The notes under the pieces are model-generated. The model was not told the origin of the DNA. It made no database searches and saw nothing but the letters and a program-made list of their open reading frames with translations. DNA of 38,047 bases from Paenibacillus kobensis NBRC 15729 (GTDB taxonomy: Bacteria > Bacillota > Bacilli > Paenibacillales > Paenibacillaceae), in contig NZ_BILZ01000056.1 in assembly GCF_004000825.1 (NCBI RefSeq), positions 1-38,047 on the forward strand. The letters run 5' to 3'. The position numbers and the translations under genes were made by a program. Position 1 is the stretch's first letter. Every line of letters begins with the position of its first letter. This document shows positions 25,263 to 34,964 of this stretch, one piece after another.

Positions 25263-27083
25263 TTACGGCTGTCCAGTCATTCCTTGTTCCGCAGCGGCCG
25301 TTACCGCCGGAAGCGTCAGCCGGGCGACCGTGCCTCCGCCTTCGCGGTGATCGTATTCCAGACCGTACCCGTTGCCAAAATGCAGCCGGATCCGCTGCTG
25401 GATGTTGCGGATGCCGTAGCCCGATTGCTCGCCCGTCACCGTGCCTTCCAGCACTTGGCCGATGGCTTCGACGTCCACTTCCTTATATCCGTTATCTTCA
25501 ATAGAAATCGTAATCGTCTCATTCTCCAGAACGGCACGAATGACGATTTCACCGTCTTCTCCCATATGCTTGATCCCATGAATGATTGCATTCTCGATAA
25601 GCGGCTGCAGTGTGATCTTCGGAATAAGATACGGAAGCACTTCCTCGGGAATGAGCCACTCGACCTGGAACGTAAAAGCGTACCGATGCTGCTGAAGCTT
25701 AATATAAGCGTTCGCATGCTCCAGCTCTTCTCCGATCGTAATGAGCTCCCGTCCGCGGCTGAGGCTGATCCGCATCAGCTTGGACAGATCCTTGATCATT
25801 TCCGCCGATTCCGAGCGTCCTTCAATCGTACTCTTCCAATAGATGCTTTCCAGCGTATTGTACAGAAGGTGCGGATTAATTTGCTGATACAGCATTTGCA
25901 ACTGCGTTTCCTTCTGCTTGATTTCCATCTGATATTTGTCTTTGATCAGCATGTTCAGCCTGCGCGCCATGTCATACAATGCCGCCATCAGGACGCCGAT
26001 CTCATCGCGCCGGCCTTTGCCCGGCGTGCCCGGCACGAGCTTGCCCGGCTCATATGTCCGCGAGAACGACGCCATTTTTTGCAGCGGTTTCATAAGCGAA
26101 CGCCAGAAATAAGTCATCACGATGCAGCACAGCGCCAAATAGATGATCGAGAGCACTTGAATAATGCGTTTGAGCTCCGTCTGCTGCTGGAGCAGCGACC
26201 GGGTCGGAATTTGATACACGAGCTGCTGTCCGCCGTTGTTGGTGAGCACATAAATATCGCTTCCTGCGACAAGATGCTTCGTATGGCCTGAGCTGTGTTC
26301 TTCATAAGCGTCCTTCGGAATTTCGAGCTTCGTACCGATCCGCGACATATCGCTGGCGGCAAGAATGATCCCGTCTGTGTCGGTATAATACAAGCTTCCG
26401 CCTTCCGGCAAGTCGACCGATTTCAACGATTCTCCGATTTTTTTCTCCATATTCGTTGCGACGAGCACCCCGATCACATCGTTGCCGGCACTCGTATCGC
26501 GAACCGCGCGAATATAAGCAAGCGTCTTATGTCCCGCAGCCGTCGCCACCATGCTGTCGATCACTTGCATGTGGCCGATTCCTTTGTTCGCGACCGCTTC
26601 GTCATACCAGAGCGGCCTGCGGTCCTTCGAAAAGAAATAGACGCCGTACGATGACATTTGCGGCTTCGGCGCGAACTGGTACAGATCGTCCGGATCATAC
26701 ACGTAGAAAGAATAGTTCATCGCTTCCGATCCGTCCGCTGCAGTCGAATAGGTGGACAATAGCTTATCGACAGCGGAATATTTGCGCACGCGGTCAATCA
26801 CTTCTCCGCTGCTTTTATCGGCGCCCAGTTGCTGTGTAATCGGATTCGCGATGATCGTCGACGTTATTTTGCTGACCGTGTCAACGTCCCGGCTAATGAT
26901 CGTCAGATTCTGTTTGTTCAGCTCCGCATAGGCGTTCGTCACGTTCCGTTTCATAATTTGTTCAGCCTTCGCGCTGCCGTATACCTGAAGCACCAGAACC
27001 GGAATAACCATAATGATCAGCAGCAGAAGCAGCTGCCGGTTGACGCTCATGCGCGTCAGCGGATTCATGCCGTATCGGCCCAA
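25263..27083 (-). CDS. Sensor histidine kinase, YesM-like
   Basis: 606 aa. The start is a TTG at 27083, favoured because GGGAGGGAAC lies 4-7 nt upstream; the first ATG is 15 nt further in with poor spacing. An N-terminal membrane helix (LLLLLIIMVIPVLVLQVYG) is followed by an extracellular sensor domain (about 40-305), a second helix (VLSIIYLALCCIVMTYFW), a HAMP region and the His-kinase core QINPHLLYNTLESI with phospho-accepting H405. A GHKL ATPase follows: N-box PLIENAIIHGIKH and G-boxes around EDNG and GYGIRN. It probably senses a sugar or cell-wall signal outside the cell and phosphorylates the YesN-like regulator, although the two genes are separated by an inverted gene. Confidence 0.93.
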   Translation of the reverse strand: MGRYGMNPLTRMSVNRQLLLLLIIMVIPVLVLQVYGSAKAEQIMKRNVTNAYAELNKQNLTIISRDVDTVSKITSTIIANPITQQLGADKSSGEVIDRVRKYSAVDKLLSTYSTAADGSEAMNYSFYVYDPDDLYQFAPKPQMSSYGVYFFSKDRRPLWYDEAVANKGIGHMQVIDSMVATAAGHKTLAYIRAVRDTSAGNDVIGVLVATNMEKKIGESLKSVDLPEGGSLYYTDTDGIILAASDMSRIGTKLEIPKDAYEEHSSGHTKHLVAGSDIYVLTNNGGQQLVYQIPTRSLLQQQTELKRIIQVLSIIYLALCCIVMTYFWRSLMKPLQKMASFSRTYEPGKLVPGTPGKGRRDEIGVLMAALYDMARRLNMLIKDKYQMEIKQKETQLQMLYQQINPHLLYNTLESIYWKSTIEGRSESAEMIKDLSKLMRISLSRGRELITIGEELEHANAYIKLQQHRYAFTFQVEWLIPEEVLPYLIPKITLQPLIENAIIHGIKHMGEDGEIVIRAVLENETITISIEDNGYKEVDVEAIGQVLEGTVTGEQSGYGIRNIQQRIRLHFGNGYGLEYDHREGGGTVARLTLPAVTAAAEQGMTGQP

Positions 27084-27428
27084 TGTTGTTCCCTCCCGCC
27101 CGTTACTTGTACTATATCAAATATCGTCTGCCCGGCAATGCGCATTGTTATTGGGATGAGGCGGATAATTACGCAATTCAGCACGCGGTTCGAACATAAC
27201 TCTGATGCGCCGCATCTGACACTTTCGACCTAAATCGGGACGGTTCCTTCTAAGGGGGAGTCGATAGGAAGATATTGAAAATACGGGATTGACCTGCGGC
27301 ATTAAATGGCTAGCGGCCGCTTCGGTTACAGAAATATGTTAATATTACATTTAATTCGAGCAGTAAAAGAGCATTTTCGTAGGTTTCGATTTGTATAGAG
27401 CCAGCCACATCTTTAAGAGTTAAGACGG

Positions 27429-28252
27429 ATGCCGATGATCCTCAAATGGGACGGCCACACGCATACGAAACTTTGTCCTCATGGCAGTACGCTCGAACAG
27501 GAGCATTTAACCGGGCGTTGGAGCTCGACTTTACCCGGTACACGATGAGTGAGCATTCGCCCTTGCCCGCAGGGTGGATCGGAGATTTAGCGCTATACAA
27601 CAGGCTGGCGATGACTTCGGAGTCGCTGCCTAATTATTTTGACTATGTACAGGAGTGCAAGCGGAGATATGAAGGCCAGATCGAAATTACAGCCGGTTTG
27701 GAGCTCGATTATTTACCAGGAAATAACGCTTATACCGACCGCTTGATCGAACAATGGAAGGATACGCTCGAAGATATCGTCTACTCTGTCCATTATTTAA
27801 ATGGCCGAGACGGCATATACTGCGTCGATTATACGCCGGACGATTTTCGTACGAATCTGTTAAGCTACTACGGAACTATGCAGGTCGTCGTGGACGAGTA
27901 CTACAATCAAGTAGAGAGGGCCATCGAGCATGCGTCGGCCTTTTCCGGACGCGTCAGAATCGGTAACATTAACTTGATCGAGAAATTCGCCTCTGTCCTT
28001 CCACCAATAGATGAATCCCAGATTCGTGAACGGCTAACACGTCTATTACCCTTGCTGCAAAGATACAACGTCGGCATCGACGCGAACACGGCGGGCAACC
28101 GGGTCGCAACTTGCGGCAAAGCCTATGTGCCGGATTGGTTTATCGCCCAGTGCAGAAAGCTGGATATTCCATGCGTGTACGGATCGGATGCCCATCATCC
28201 GGATCATCTCGGCCTCGGGTGGGAATGGTTTGCGGGGATACCATTGTCGTAA
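27429..28252 (+). pseudogene. hisJ: Histidinol-phosphatase (HisJ, PHP family) gene with frameshift
   Basis: The N-terminus reads in one frame from ATG 27429 or 27435: MILKWDGHTHTKLCPHGSTL then EQEH, containing the PHP metal motif HTH. That frame stops at 27546-27548. From about 27500 the family sequence continues in another frame: FNRALELDFTRYTMSEHSPL, then GLELDYLPGN, SVHYLNG, GNINLIEKF and CVYGSDAHHPDHLGLGWEWF. All internal metal and substrate motifs are present, so a single indel between about 27491 and 27512 separates the two parts. The intact enzyme would dephosphorylate histidinol phosphate in histidine synthesis. A base-calling error is possible, but a second damaged copy of the gene end lies at 36963. 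The 27084-27428 gap upstream has no recognisable gene. Confidence 0.85.
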
Positions 28253-28307
28253 CCGGTTGCCCTTCCACTGCTCGGCTTGGAAATAGGGTTCTTTCTTTTG
28301 CGCGTCA

Positions 28308-28341
28308 AACCAGCCGTCGGCAATCGCGCCGACGGCTGGTT
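28308..28341. terminator. Terminator between convergent hisJ remnant and ammonia-lyase gene
   Basis: A perfect 14-bp stem, AACCAGCCGTCGGC / GCCGACGGCTGGTT, loop AATCGC. T-rich tails occur on both strands (GTTTGTT on plus, TTTG on minus). Confidence 0.8.
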
Positions 28342-28346
28342 GTTTG

Positions 28347-29567
28347 TTATGCTTTTGCGAAGCTTGGGAACATGCCGTCCCAGACAACATCCCTATATCG
28401 GGAAGGATCGGTGTCCCCTTCTGTGCTGACTAGCAATACGTGAGAAGCAGCAGTGAGCCCAATCCGGTCCTTTGCATCCGACAATTGCGGATCCGCCATC
28501 AGATGATCGAGCAGTCCCGCCGTTACGGCGCCTGACTCGCCCGAGATGACCATGGGATCATCACCTAACGGATTGCCTAGCATCCGCATGCCTTTGGCTG
28601 CAACCGAATCCGGGCATGAAATGTACAGACTGCCGTAATCCTGCAATAGCTGCAATGCGGCTGGATTGGGCTCGCCGCACGCCAGCCCGGCCATAATCGT
28701 ATTCATTGCACCGGTTACAACCTGAAGCGAGCCTGCTCTCGCTGATCGATAGATGCAGTCCGCCTTGTTCGGCTCAACGATGATAATCGCCGGCCGTTCA
28801 TCTCCGTAGACGGATGCGAACAACGCGGTTACGGCGCCAGCGAATGAACCAACACCTGCTTGCAGCAGTACATGCGTTGGTTTGGGGACGCCAAGCGCTC
28901 GAAGCTGCTCGATTGCTTCAATTGCCAATGTGGAGTAGCCCTGCATAATCCATTCCGGAATCGCGTCGTATCCATCCCATGCCGTATCCTGCACGACAAC
29001 CCAACCGTGCTCCTCGGCCATTCGGGCTGCATGACGGACGCATTCATCATAATTCCATTGCATGATCTCGGCTTCTGCGCCGGCAGCGCGAATAGCCTCC
29101 AGCCGTGTCGGCGACGAACCATGCGGCATGTAGACAACCGACCGTTGGCTCAGCTGCGATGCCGCCCATGCTACTCCTCGGCCATGATTGCCGTCCGTTG
29201 CGGTTACGAACGTGATTTCACCCAGCTTCTCGCGTATTTCGTTCGAACGCAGCCGTTCGAATGACAAATCCTCGATATTCATCCCAAGACGCTCCGCTAA
29301 GTATCGTCCGATCGCATAAGCGCCGCCGAGAACCTTGAACGCATTCAATCCGAAGCGATGGGATTCGTCCTTGACGTACACGCCACCGAGTCCCCAATGC
29401 TTGGCTAATCGATGGAGCGAGGCCATTGGCGTTTCTTTATAACAGTCGAATGTCCGATGGAACGCTCGCGCTCGATTCGCTTCATCCCAAGTGAAACGAT
29501 CCAATGAGGCTAAGCCGTCCTTAGAACGTAAAGTCTCGTTAAATTTCCATTGCATTGTTCCTGTCAT
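28347..29567 (-). CDS. dpaL: Diaminopropionate ammonia-lyase (DpaL/YgeX family)
   Basis: 406 aa, with GGAGGAGAG before the ATG. This is a fold-type II PLP enzyme that converts D- or L-2,3-diaminopropionate to pyruvate and two ammonia. Hallmarks are CYKETPM near the N-terminus, the PLP lysine K78 in RFGLNAFKVLGGAYAIGR, and two acidic residues equivalent to the E. coli pair that lets it use both enantiomers (D125 in TATDGNHGRG, D194 in QDTAWDGY). The phosphate loop is GVGSFAGAV. Length is normal. It is the last gene of the six-gene operon, 44 bp after the M20 hydrolase gene. That pairing matches ygeX-ygeY of E. coli. Confidence 0.92.
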   Translation of the reverse strand: MTGTMQWKFNETLRSKDGLASLDRFTWDEANRARAFHRTFDCYKETPMASLHRLAKHWGLGGVYVKDESHRFGLNAFKVLGGAYAIGRYLAERLGMNIEDLSFERLRSNEIREKLGEITFVTATDGNHGRGVAWAASQLSQRSVVYMPHGSSPTRLEAIRAAGAEAEIMQWNYDECVRHAARMAEEHGWVVVQDTAWDGYDAIPEWIMQGYSTLAIEAIEQLRALGVPKPTHVLLQAGVGSFAGAVTALFASVYGDERPAIIIVEPNKADCIYRSARAGSLQVVTGAMNTIMAGLACGEPNPAALQLLQDYGSLYISCPDSVAAKGMRMLGNPLGDDPMVISGESGAVTAGLLDHLMADPQLSDAKDRIGLTAASHVLLVSTEGDTDPSRYRDVVWDGMFPSFAKA

Positions 29568-29611
29568 AAGTCTAAGTCTCTCCTCCTTGCCTATTGCCGT
29601 GTTGTCCTCGT

Positions 29612-30814
29612 CTATTGTCCGGCGATACGCGATGCGATGGCATAGTAGCCTTCCGCTGCCTGTTCCAGCTGCTCCAGCTCGATGTATTCATCGACGATAT
29701 GGGCGACATGTTCATAAGACGGACCATACCCTATCGTCGGAATGCCTGCTGTACCAGCGGAGTAGCTGCCATTCGTGCAGAAGCTGTACACGCCAATCGA
29801 AGGATCTTGCCCGACGCTCCGAAGAGCTTGTAGTGCGCACTCGACCCATGGGTCGTCTACTGCGGCTAACCATGCGGGGAAGAACCGCTCGCCGCCCAGA
29901 ACCGCGCCGGTATAACATTCCAGCTCCGCCTTGGCAATCGTGACCTCATATGTGCCTTCCGCTGGAAGCAGACTCTCGTATTGGCCCTTAACGAACGCGG
30001 AATCCTCGCCAACGAGCAATCGTCGGTCGATCGTCATTTCGCAACGGTCCGGAACAACAGAAGCGCCGGGATACGGCGAAGAGACAATATCAGTGACAAC
30101 CGAAATGCCTCTGCCAAGCGCAGCCTGCTCCGTCGGTTCCATTGTTGTCAACGCTGCGATAACCGGATTCATCGCATAGACCGCATTAGTGCCAACGTCG
30201 GGATTGGATGAGTGCGCCGAACGTCCATGTGCAACGATGGATACTTCTGCTCGGCCGCGTTGTCCGACATTCAGCTTCAGTCCCGTCGCCTCCATAATGA
30301 CGACGAGGTCCGGATGAATGGTCTCCAGCACCTTGCCCAGCGCGACGCCTTCGAACACTTCCTCGAAGACGGTACCGGATACATACAGATCGCCTTTCGG
30401 ACGAATGCCCGTCCTTCTTGCTTCCCGCGCAATTTGTCCTACAGCAAGAACCGCCGCTGCAACTGACGCCTTCATGTCGGATGTTCCTCGGCCATACATA
30501 ATCCCATTGACAATTTCGCCGCCGAACGGGTCATGCGTCCATTTCTCAGGACTATTGACCGGCACCGTATCGATATGACCGTCGAATAATACGGAAGCGC
30601 CTCCGCCGCTGCCCTGCACCTTGCCGATCACGCTGCCATAATTATCGATCCGTACTTCATCGTAGCCTAGTTCCAGCATCGCTTCTTTAATAATGAGCGC
30701 TGCTTCCTGTTCTTCTCCCGATAGACTCTTCGCCCGAATCAGCCGCTGCGTTAACGCAATGAGCTCCTCTCGATTGATCCTCGACACCTGTTTGGTTTCA
30801 CCCCTCGTATTCAT
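29612..30814 (-). CDS. M20-family metallohydrolase, YgeY-like
   Basis: 400 aa from the ATG at 30814 with AAGGGGGAAC; the longer frame from 30847 overlaps the previous stop and has no site. It is a di-zinc M20 amidohydrolase: FDGHIDTVP (metal His and Asp), YGRGTSDMKAS (bridging Asp), EEVFEG (catalytic Glu pair), a dimerisation domain (about 185-300) and a late metal His in YEHVAHIVDEY. YgeY proteins are encoded beside diaminopropionate ammonia-lyase in several bacteria; their substrate is not settled. In this operon it is a candidate for removing an acyl group before the lyase acts. Relatives include acetylornithine deacetylase and succinyl-diaminopimelate desuccinylase. Confidence 0.88.
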   Translation of the reverse strand: MNTRGETKQVSRINREELIALTQRLIRAKSLSGEEQEAALIIKEAMLELGYDEVRIDNYGSVIGKVQGSGGGASVLFDGHIDTVPVNSPEKWTHDPFGGEIVNGIMYGRGTSDMKASVAAAVLAVGQIAREARRTGIRPKGDLYVSGTVFEEVFEGVALGKVLETIHPDLVVIMEATGLKLNVGQRGRAEVSIVAHGRSAHSSNPDVGTNAVYAMNPVIAALTTMEPTEQAALGRGISVVTDIVSSPYPGASVVPDRCEMTIDRRLLVGEDSAFVKGQYESLLPAEGTYEVTIAKAELECYTGAVLGGERFFPAWLAAVDDPWVECALQALRSVGQDPSIGVYSFCTNGSYSAGTAGIPTIGYGPSYEHVAHIVDEYIELEQLEQAAEGYYAIASRIAGQ

Positions 30815-30843
30815 GCGCTGTTCCCCCTTGCTCGCTAGTTCGT

Positions 30844-31566
30844 TCATTTCAGTATCCGACTTAGAAAAGATTGCGTCCTCACATGCTGCGGCCGGTCGAG
30901 TATCTCGTCCGGCGTACCTGTCTCAATCACTTTACCTTGATCCATGAATACGATTCGATCCGCTACTTCGCGTGCGAAGCCGATTTCATGCGTCACGACG
31001 ACCATCGACATCCCTTCGGCTGCGACTTCTTTCATGACGCTAAGCACTTCGCCTACCAACTCGGGATCGAGCGCCGATGTCGGCTCATCGAACAGTATGG
31101 CCTTCGGCTGCATGGCGAGCGACCGTGCAATTGCGACGCGCTGCTGCTGCCCGCCGGACAGCTTGCCAGGGTACGAATCTTCCTTGCCCGACAGTCCGAC
31201 CTTCGCCAGCAAATCGGTTGCCAGTTCCTTCGCTTCGTGTTTCTTCATTCCTTTGACCCAGATAGGGCCTTCCATGACGTTCTCCAATGCCGTCCGATGC
31301 GGGAACAAGTGAAAACGCTGAAACACCATACCGACTTCAAGCCGCAGCTTGCGCATCGCCTTGTCGCCGAGCACGGAAGCCCCTTCATAGCGGATATCGC
31401 CTGATTGGATCGTCTCCAAGCCGTTGATGCAGCGGAGAACGGTGCTTTTGCCAGAACCGCTTGGGCCAAGTATGACAACCTTCTCGCGCTTGGCTATCGT
31501 TAGATTGATATCGAACAGCACTTGATGTTTGCCGTAGCTTTTGTTCACTTGATTAAGCTCGATCAT
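30844..31566 (-). CDS. Polar amino-acid ABC transporter ATP-binding protein
   Basis: 240 aa. Walker [10 protein letters not shown], signature LSGGQQQR, Walker [16 protein letters not shown] and the His switch VVTHEIGF mark a GlnQ/HisP-type ATPase. It overlaps the 3' end of the permease gene by 14 bp and is tightly coupled to it. It powers uptake of an amino acid or amino-acid derivative by the adjacent permease and binding protein. Confidence 0.95.
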   Translation of the reverse strand: MIELNQVNKSYGKHQVLFDINLTIAKREKVVILGPSGSGKSTVLRCINGLETIQSGDIRYEGASVLGDKAMRKLRLEVGMVFQRFHLFPHRTALENVMEGPIWVKGMKKHEAKELATDLLAKVGLSGKEDSYPGKLSGGQQQRVAIARSLAMQPKAILFDEPTSALDPELVGEVLSVMKEVAAEGMSMVVVTHEIGFAREVADRIVFMDQGKVIETGTPDEILDRPQHVRTQSFLSRILK

Positions 31567-32215
31567 GGGCGCTCATTCCTTTCTCCAGCTGCTTCGCTAC
31601 AATCATCAAGAGGCTCGTCATGATGAGGTACATAATCGCGATGACCGTATAAACCTCAAAACTTCGGAATGTCGAAACGATGACCGATTCTCCCGTCCGG
31701 AACAGCTCCGTAATCGTAACAAGCGATACCATCGACGAGTTCTTGATCGTCATAATAAATTGGTTAACGAGCGGCGGAATAATGACTTTGATTGCTTGCG
31801 GGCCGATGACTCGGAACAATGCGACCGATCGGGACATGCCAAGCGCGCTTGCTGCTTCGGATTGGCCGCGATCGACTGCCGTCAGGCCCGATCGAACGAT
31901 CTCCGTTACGTAAGCACCTGTATTCAGCGCCATGCCGAGCACGCCGGCTTGGAATGGCCCCATCGTGATGCCGAGCTGCGGCAAACCGAAATATAAAATG
32001 AACAGCTGCACCAGCAGCGGAGTACCGCGAAAAATCCATGTATATAAGTTGGCAACCGCGCGAAGCGGCCAAATCGCGGATGTTTTGCACAGGCCTCCTA
32101 TAATGCCAAGCACAAGACCTAATGCGAGTGATAAGACTGACAGTTTCACTGTCATCCACGCGCCTTCTAGAAACACTGGCATGAAAGGCATAATGACTGA
32201 ATAATCAAGCTTCAT
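31553..32215 (-). CDS. Polar amino-acid ABC transporter permease
   Basis: 220 aa from the ATG at 32215 with GAGGGGAGTGGAG upstream; the longer frame is unsupported. Several transmembrane helices and the HisM/GlnP-type motifs are visible: [35 protein letters not shown] and [21 protein letters not shown] single permease gene implies a homodimer. Substrates of this family are amino acids, including basic and non-protein ones. Confidence 0.93.
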   Translation of the reverse strand: MKLDYSVIMPFMPVFLEGAWMTVKLSVLSLALGLVLGIIGGLCKTSAIWPLRAVANLYTWIFRGTPLLVQLFILYFGLPQLGITMGPFQAGVLGMALNTGAYVTEIVRSGLTAVDRGQSEAASALGMSRSVALFRVIGPQAIKVIIPPLVNQFIMTIKNSSMVSLVTITELFRTGESVIVSTFRSFEVYTVIAIMYLIMTSLLMIVAKQLEKGMSAHDRA

Positions 32216-32242
32216 AACTCCACTCCCCTCACCTGACGCACC

Positions 32243-32280
32243 CGGGATAGAGGAGAATCGGCTCACGCCGATTCATCCCG
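32243..32280 (-). promoter_or_regulatory. Stable hairpin between binding-protein and permease genes
   Basis: GAATCGGC-TCAC-GCCGATTC with an outer CGGGAT/ATCCCG arm and no U-tract. Such hairpins just after a binding-protein gene commonly protect that part of the mRNA and raise its level over downstream genes; that role is inferred here. Confidence 0.55.
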
Positions 32281-32298
32281 CAACATAATGCTTGCCGC

Positions 32299-33132
32299 TT
32301 ATTTGAGCCACTTCGCATACATCGTCTTCGATTCACCGCTTGCTTCGAGCTCCTTGATCACATCGTTCGCCAGCTTCAGCAGCTCCGTGTCTCCTTGCTT
32401 CACAGCGAGTCCGAGACCTGCTTCCGTGAAAGGATCCCCGACGATAACAAGCTTCGCTTCAGCATGCTGCTTGTTGTAGCCGAGCTGGTTCAGATAGTCG
32501 TTAATGGCTGCATCGACGCGTCCCATTTGCAGATCGAGCAGGTAGTCCGTTGTATCTTTGTACGAAACGATCTTGATGTCATACCCTTGTTCAACGAGTT
32601 CCTTGGCGGCTGTTTCGCTTGTCGCTCCCGCTTTGACCCCAACCTTCTTGCCCTTCAAATCTTCCAAGCGGTTGATCGATTCATCGCCATCACGCTTAAC
32701 AAGCGACATGCCGGTCTTCATATAAATCTCAGACATGTCTACTGCCTTCTTGCGTTCATCCGTGATATACATAGCGGCGATCGCCATATCTGCCTGTCCG
32801 TTCTGGAGCGTCGGGATAAGCGCTGTAAACTGCATTTCCTTCCATTCCGCTTGCACGCCAAGCTTGTCCGCGATTTTCTGTCCTAGATCGATGTCGTAGC
32901 CAACGAGCCTCTTCGTCTCGGGGTCGAGGTACTCGAACGGATAGTAGTCACCGGTTGCGATAACGAGCTTGCCTCTCTCCTTGATTGCATCCAGCCGTGA
33001 CGCCGACGCCGTTGCCGTTTCATTATCCTTGGCGGTTGGGACCGTTTCTTCTTTCTTCGAACAGCCGGCGACGACCAGCATGGTCGCTACGAGCAGCAGC
33101 AATGCAGACTTAAGGGTGTAAGAGCGTTTCAT
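32299..33132 (-). CDS. Amino-acid ABC transporter substrate-binding lipoprotein
   Basis: 277 aa from the ATG at 33132 with AAGGAGG 8-9 nt upstream; the frame from 33252 is unsupported. The lipobox is VVAGC (C24). The family-3 binding-protein pattern is clear: IKERGKLVIATGDYYPFEYL, LVGYDIDLGQKIADKLGV, LIPTLQNGQADMAIAAMYIT, VGVKAGATSE and GRVDAAINDYLNQL. It captures the amino-acid-like substrate outside the membrane. Its position directly after the deacylase gene suggests the ligand is a product or precursor in the same route. Confidence 0.93.
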   Translation of the reverse strand: MKRSYTLKSALLLLVATMLVVAGCSKKEETVPTAKDNETATASASRLDAIKERGKLVIATGDYYPFEYLDPETKRLVGYDIDLGQKIADKLGVQAEWKEMQFTALIPTLQNGQADMAIAAMYITDERKKAVDMSEIYMKTGMSLVKRDGDESINRLEDLKGKKVGVKAGATSETAAKELVEQGYDIKIVSYKDTTDYLLDLQMGRVDAAINDYLNQLGYNKQHAEAKLVIVGDPFTEAGLGLAVKQGDTELLKLANDVIKELEASGESKTMYAKWLK

Positions 33133-33193
33133 AGAGTAGGCCTCCTTGGATTGGAACAACGATTGGTCGAGCATGAGTCGTTCGTTCAATTGG

Positions 33194-34795
33194 TTAAATA
33201 TCGTAACGTCTTCTGAGCACTTCTCCGGAAGCCGCACGGCGTTCAAGCTCACCGTCGACAGCGACTTTGCCGTTTACAATAATCCACCGAATGCCTTCCG
33301 GATACGAACGCGGCTTCTCATAAGTAGCCGTGTCTTGAACAGCTGCCTCGTCGAATATGACCAGGTCCGCTCGCATTCCCTCCCGGATCGCTCCTCGGTC
33401 CGTGAAGCCGATAATGCGGGCAGGCTGAGACGTCATTCGTCGTACCGACTCTTCAAGGGAGAACAATCCATCATCCCGGGTATAGCGACCAAGCACTTTC
33501 GCGAACGAGCCGTATGCCCTAGGATGCGGTTCGCCGCCAAGCAAACCATCCGTACAAATCGTTCCGGCCGGGTGCTGCATAATAAGCGATACGGACGGCT
33601 CGTCCATCACGAAGTCGATCATGCCAATCGCGTTGCTTTCCTCGGCAATAAGGTCGAATGCCGTCTCGATCGGATCCGTTCCCCGTTCTGCCGATATTTC
33701 TTGGAGTGTCCGACCTACGCAGTTAGCATTGGCTGCTGTCGTGACGGATGTAATAACGATGCCATCCGGACCTGCCCAGTTGTACATGCTGTCCCAGCCC
33801 GGAACGCCCGTCGCCATCTCGGCCGCCATTCGTTTCCGCTGTTCGGCGGACTTTAATCTTTCCAGCATGCTGGGCGTTCCGCCATTATGGGCCCAAGGAG
33901 GCAGTACAGCGCTTAACATCGTACTGCCTGCCGTGTACGGGTACTGGTCGAACGTGACCTCGACGCCAGCTTCTCTTGCGCGATCCAGCTTCGCGAGCAC
34001 ATCAGGCGTCTTATGCCAGTTCATTCGTCCGCACACTTTGAAATGGGAGAAATGCAAATGAACGCCGGTTCGTTCCGCAATGACGAGCAGCTCGTCCATT
34101 GATTCGAGAATTTCATCGCCTTCGCTTCGCTGATGGACAATGAACGGCACGCCATATTGCGCTGCGACCACGCACAATGCCTCGATTTCGGTATAATCGC
34201 CGTACATACATGGCAGATAGATCAATCCGCTGGATAATCCGCAGGCACCTTGGTCCAATCCTTGCCGCAGCAGCACGGCCATTTCATCGATCTGTTCCTT
34301 CGTCGCTGGTTTATCCTCTAGTCCCATAACCTGCATCCGCAAGTTGCCATGAGGTACGAGATAGGCATAATTGCATTCCGGTCGAGCGGCTTCAATTTTA
34401 CTCAGATAGCTGTCTACATCATGCCAGTCCCACACGATATCTGGAGTGCCGTCCAGACCGGATAGATTTCCTTTCCAACGATCGATGTAGTCGGCTGGCA
34501 GCGGTGCAGCCGAGATGCCGTCCTGGCCTAGAAGCTCCGTCGTGATCCCTTGGCGAAGTTTCGCTGGTATCGTTCCGGATGCAAGGACGAATAAATCGGA
34601 GTGGCTGTGCATGTCGATGAATCCAGGGGTTACGACGAGACCGGATGCGTCAAGCGTTTCGTCTGCGGATGCGCCGCTTAACCGGCCGATTCGCTTGATC
34701 CGATCTCCTTTTATGCCAAGATCGGCGTAGTACCAAGGACTGCCTGTGCCGTCAACAACTTTTGCATTTCGTACAATGAGGTCATAATGTCCCAT
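33194..34795 (-). CDS. N-acyl-D-amino-acid deacylase (D-aminoacylase) family amidohydrolase
   Basis: 533 aa from the ATG at 34795 with AAGGAGTGG upstream. It is an amidohydrolase-superfamily protein of the D-aminoacylase/DAN group: N-terminal strand YDLIVRNAKVVDGTGSPWY, metal motif GFIDMHSHSD (H63, H65), GQDGIS, later FSHFKVCG, and the characteristic CTDGLLGGEPHPRAYGSFAK near the C-terminus. Family members release D-amino acids from N-acyl-D-amino acids with zinc; some act on D-dipeptides or related amides. No signal peptide is visible, so it is cytoplasmic. It is the first gene of the operon, 62 bp before the binding-protein gene. Confidence 0.9.
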   Translation of the reverse strand: MGHYDLIVRNAKVVDGTGSPWYYADLGIKGDRIKRIGRLSGASADETLDASGLVVTPGFIDMHSHSDLFVLASGTIPAKLRQGITTELLGQDGISAAPLPADYIDRWKGNLSGLDGTPDIVWDWHDVDSYLSKIEAARPECNYAYLVPHGNLRMQVMGLEDKPATKEQIDEMAVLLRQGLDQGACGLSSGLIYLPCMYGDYTEIEALCVVAAQYGVPFIVHQRSEGDEILESMDELLVIAERTGVHLHFSHFKVCGRMNWHKTPDVLAKLDRAREAGVEVTFDQYPYTAGSTMLSAVLPPWAHNGGTPSMLERLKSAEQRKRMAAEMATGVPGWDSMYNWAGPDGIVITSVTTAANANCVGRTLQEISAERGTDPIETAFDLIAEESNAIGMIDFVMDEPSVSLIMQHPAGTICTDGLLGGEPHPRAYGSFAKVLGRYTRDDGLFSLEESVRRMTSQPARIIGFTDRGAIREGMRADLVIFDEAAVQDTATYEKPRSYPEGIRWIIVNGKVAVDGELERRAASGEVLRRRYDI

Positions 34796-34964
34796 GTTTC
34801 TTTCCACTCCTTCTGTGATATGGAACGGCGCGCTTCGTAAGCCACACCGACGCAAGCTTTCGAATCGAAACTTTGTAATAGGAAGACTTTTACATTCGGA
34901 AATGAAAACTTAGAACTAAAGTGAACATTATGTCGTTTATATGTTAATTTATCTTACATAACTA

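Noticed and set aside
25260-26291. 343-codon plus-strand open frame opposite the sensor kinase
   Set aside because: Antisense shadow; the kinase motifs on the minus strand are unambiguous.
27117-27302. 61-codon minus-strand open frame in the gap before hisJ
   Set aside because: No ribosome binding site and Arg/Pro/Asn-rich composition. It may be part of a dispersed noncoding sequence but cannot be supported as a gene.
34830-34844. Possible -24/-12 (sigma-54) promoter, TGGCTTACGAAGCGC on the minus strand, before the amino-acid operon
   Set aside because: Only TGG and GC with correct spacing match; the CAC and TTG parts are absent, and the regulator lacks GAFTGA. Kept only as an alternative to the sigma-A promoter.
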